Source: UBA4661 sp002405405
Lineage (GTDB): Bacteria > Bacteroidota > Ignavibacteria > Kapaibacteriales > UBA4661
Direction: 5' to 3'
NCBI GenBank assembly: GCA_036847245.1
Contig: DAIUAL010000021.1
Span: forward strand, 1 to 24,619
DNA: 24,619 nucleotides
Every line of letters starts with the position of its first letter. Within the stretch, counting starts at the first letter, position 1. The position numbers and the translations under genes were made by a program. This document shows, piece after piece, positions 22,735 to 24,619 of this stretch. The notes under the pieces are model-generated. The model was not told the origin of the DNA and searched no databases. It saw only the letters and a program-made list of their open reading frames with translations.

Positions 22735-23934
22735 TTATGGATAAATTTTATACTTCTGTGATGTTGTCATAAAATGGCTTGAAGACTCTGCAAGAAATGT
22801 TTCTAATTCTTTTATACTCACTCCTTCAATCACTTTTTTGATGTAAGCACGACTACCGATACTGCGTGCTGCTGCATTCCATTCTTTTGTGCGTTGTTCT
22901 TCAGGAAACATTGCATTCATAACCTTCGTCAATGCAATAAATGTTTTTTGCGGCTGAATCACACTACGACTCGTAATGTGCACACGCACACCATAGCATG
23001 TTTTCTTTTCAAATTTAGATTCGCGTGGTACAAAGGTAGTATCGGTAAATCTCATACCCACGATATTCATGGCTTGAAGTGCTTTAGACAGAGACTTTCC
23101 CTCAAATGAAGGTGCACCTAGCAATAAAAAAGGCATATCTGTACCACGTCCTACACTCACTCCCATAAATTCAATAGCACCAAGGAAATGATAAGCTATC
23201 AGTGCGTCCATCGAGCGGATATTGGGACTAGGATTATGCCATGTAATACCTGTTTGATCATACCACACCGAGCGATTCCAGTTTTTCATTTTCACCACGC
23301 GCACATCAGCATTAATACTACATTCTTTATTGTAATATTGAGCAAGTTCGCCAATGGTCAAACCATGTGCTACCGGAATATCAAACATACTGATGAAGTG
23401 TCCATGAAACTCTTTGTCATTCATTGGTCCAAAAGCACCAAATTGTGGCGCAGGATTCGGACGATCAAGAATGTAGATTGGCACTCCTGCTTTGTGCGCC
23501 GCCCGCATACAATGAATCATTGTAGATGCGAATGTATAAAAACGCATACCAATTTCTTGAATGTCAAAAACAAGAGCATCAACACCTTGCATATCGCTCT
23601 CACTGGGACCCTTTTTATCTTTTTTGTATAACGAGAACACCGCAAGTCCCGACTTTGGATCGGTTGTATCACCCACAACATCATCAACACCACCACGAAT
23701 GCCATGTTCCGGCGAAAATAATTTTACTAGTGTACAAGAGCGTTGCATGACATCAATTAAATGTTCCCCTTTAGCATTAAGCGATGAATGATTTACAATT
23801 AATGCTAATTTTTTTCCTTTGAATTCTGCAAAGCCCTCAGACTCTGCTACATCAAAACCGGTCATAACTTTTGTTTGCGCTACACCATTGTAACATGTAC
23901 AGACAAGAAGACTCAGAAGAAGAACAACGCGCAT
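22735..23934 (-). CDS. namZ: NamZ-like exo-beta-N-acetylmuramidase (DUF1343 / YbbC family)
   Basis: A secreted 399-residue protein. Family members release MurNAc from the non-reducing end of peptidoglycan fragments (GH171, established for Bacillus NamZ). Signal peptide is about residues 1-20 (MRVVLLLSLLVCTCYNGVAQ). Family motifs: 'LALIVNHSS' (43-51), 'LFSPEHGIRG' (72-81, with Glu76), 'VFDIQEIGMRFYTFASTM' (122-139), 'YILDRPNP' (154-161), 'AHGLTIGELAQY' (189-200), 'NPSPNIRS' (234-241) and 'VSVGRGTDMPF..LGAP' (259-274). Length is normal for the family. I chose ATG 23934 over TTG 23946 because the signal peptide then begins properly. It ends at a natural TAA 5 bp from the convergent serine hydrolase. 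The sigma-54 activator ends 74 nt upstream on the same strand. Confidence 0.93.
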   Translation of the reverse strand: MRVVLLLSLLVCTCYNGVAQTKVMTGFDVAESEGFAEFKGKKLALIVNHSSLNAKGEHLIDVMQRSCTLVKLFSPEHGIRGGVDDVVGDTTDPKSGLAVFSLYKKDKKGPSESDMQGVDALVFDIQEIGMRFYTFASTMIHCMRAAHKAGVPIYILDRPNPAPQFGAFGPMNDKEFHGHFISMFDIPVAHGLTIGELAQYYNKECSINADVRVVKMKNWNRSVWYDQTGITWHNPSPNIRSMDALIAYHFLGAIEFMGVSVGRGTDMPFLLLGAPSFEGKSLSKALQAMNIVGMRFTDTTFVPRESKFEKKTCYGVRVHITSRSVIQPQKTFIALTKVMNAMFPEEQRTKEWNAAARSIGSRAYIKKVIEGVSIKELETFLAESSSHFMTTSQKYKIYP

Positions 23935-24008
23935 AAGGCAAACCAAATATGATATAAATGGATGAGGGCAACTGAGTTAGAAAGTTTAAAATCAAACACC
24001 TACGACAT

Positions 24009-24619
24009 CTATCGTGATTTCTTTTTTGAAGGTAGTTTTGCAGACACTGTCTTTGCAGTTGCTTTAGCAGGAGATTTTTTACTGGGTGTGGATTCACGTT
24101 CTATCTCTGCGAGCAATGAACCAAACACATCTGGAGGCAAAAGATCGGAAGTAATCGTATCACCTTCACACAAAATGACACAGCGCTCAACCGTATTACG
24201 TACCTCGCGGATATTACCTAACCACTGATAACGAAGTAAGGCTTGTTTACTTACCTCATCAAATCCTGCAATAGTTTTTTGATACTGTGCCGAGAAAAAC
24301 GCGATGAAGTACTGCAGGAGCATTTCAACATCCTCACTTCGCTCACGCAATGCAGGAATCATGATTCGGAAACCATTTAACCGATGGTACAAATCCATAC
24401 GGAAAACGCCTTTTTTACTTTCTTCATCAAGGTTATGATGTGTTGCTGCAATTACACGGAAATCGCAAGGAATTGGTTTTGTTGCTCCAAGTTTAGTAAG
24501 CGTTTTAGTTTCGAGAACGCGCAATAATTTTGCTTGCAAGAGGAGCGGCATGTCGCCTATCTCATCAAGAAAAAGCGTACCCGTATGTGCTTCTTCCATC
24601 AAACCTCGCTTCTCATTGA
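24009..24619 (-). CDS. Sigma-54-dependent transcriptional activator, C-terminal part (5' end outside window), no Fis-type HTH
   Basis: The frame is open to the right edge, so the N-terminus, Walker A and GAFTGA loop lie outside. Visible AAA+ features: 'EEAHTGTLFLDEIGDMPLLL' (Walker B region), 'LRVLETKTLTKLGATKPIPC', sensor I-like 'FRVIAATHHNLDEE', the arginine finger region 'FRMDLYHRLNGFRIMIPALR', and the sensor II helix 'YQWLGNIREVRNTVERC'. After 'LLPPDVFGSLLAEIERE' the protein ends in about 25 Lys/Ala/Ser-rich residues (STPSKKSPAKATAK...KKKSR) and TAG, with no Fis-type helix-turn-helix. It may be an enhancer-independent activator, as known for Helicobacter FlgR, or may bind DNA nonspecifically through the basic tail (inference). 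Target genes are unknown; it is encoded just upstream of namZ on the same strand. Confidence 0.9.
   Translation of the reverse strand, partial: NEKRGLMEEAHTGTLFLDEIGDMPLLLQAKLLRVLETKTLTKLGATKPIPCDFRVIAATHHNLDEESKKGVFRMDLYHRLNGFRIMIPALRERSEDVEMLLQYFIAFFSAQYQKTIAGFDEVSKQALLRYQWLGNIREVRNTVERCVILCEGDTITSDLLPPDVFGSLLAEIERESTPSKKSPAKATAKTVSAKLPSKKKSR

Noticed and set aside
1..24619. Complete reassignment of TAA and TAG to glutamine
   Set aside because: The giant gene (terminator follows) and namZ end at TAA at natural protein ends, the sigma-54 activator ends at TAG, and ordinary CAA/CAG codons dominate.

Overview
The window looks like a chromosomal piece from the Bacteroidota-Chlorobiota (FCB) group. 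The largest protein ends in a typical type IX secretion (T9SS) type A sorting domain (PNP motif, a 'GxEVxR'-like strand, terminal VMVVK). The two surface-protein genes are assembled from BNR/Asp-box, NHL, HYDIN-like, fibronectin III, IPT/TIG and carboxypeptidase-regulatory-like modules, as is common there, especially in Ignavibacteria/Kapabacteria-like genomes. GC content is moderate. The phylum call is firm; anything finer is a guess. No tRNA, rRNA, CRISPR array, insertion sequence or phage gene was seen.

Layout, left to right. 1-5811 (minus strand) is a very long secreted NHL-repeat/IPT protein gene that runs off the left edge. Its frame is broken only by two single stop codons, TAA at 5380-5382 and TAG at 1507-1509. 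5906-6793 (minus) is a response regulator with a LuxR-type helix-turn-helix. A strong intrinsic terminator at about 6989-7025 closes the next gene. 7049-19969 (minus) is an intact 4306-residue secreted giant: signal peptide, Asp-box propeller, about 11 HYDIN-like Ig domains, 6 FN3 domains, 13 carboxypeptidase-regulatory-like repeats, 3 further FN3-like domains and the T9SS signal. A 391-bp intergenic region (19970-20360) holds a long imperfect inverted repeat and a short direct repeat.

20361-24619 resembles a peptidoglycan-sugar salvage neighbourhood. It has a NagX/HGSNAT-like membrane acyltransferase (minus), a divergent serine beta-lactamase/AmiE-like lipoprotein gene (plus) broken by one in-frame TAA, a NamZ/DUF1343 exo-muramidase (minus), and the 3' part of a sigma-54 activator (minus). 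The activator's C-terminus is a Lys-rich tail instead of the usual Fis-type DNA-binding domain.

The main observation is that two unrelated genes carry three internal stop codons in total. All are TAA or TAG, all are compatible with a single C-to-T change in a glutamine codon, all lie inside a domain, and the reading frame is otherwise undamaged. Other genes here end naturally at TAA or TAG, so wholesale codon reassignment is unlikely. Recent nonsense mutation, programmed or suppressor-tRNA readthrough, and assembly error remain open.
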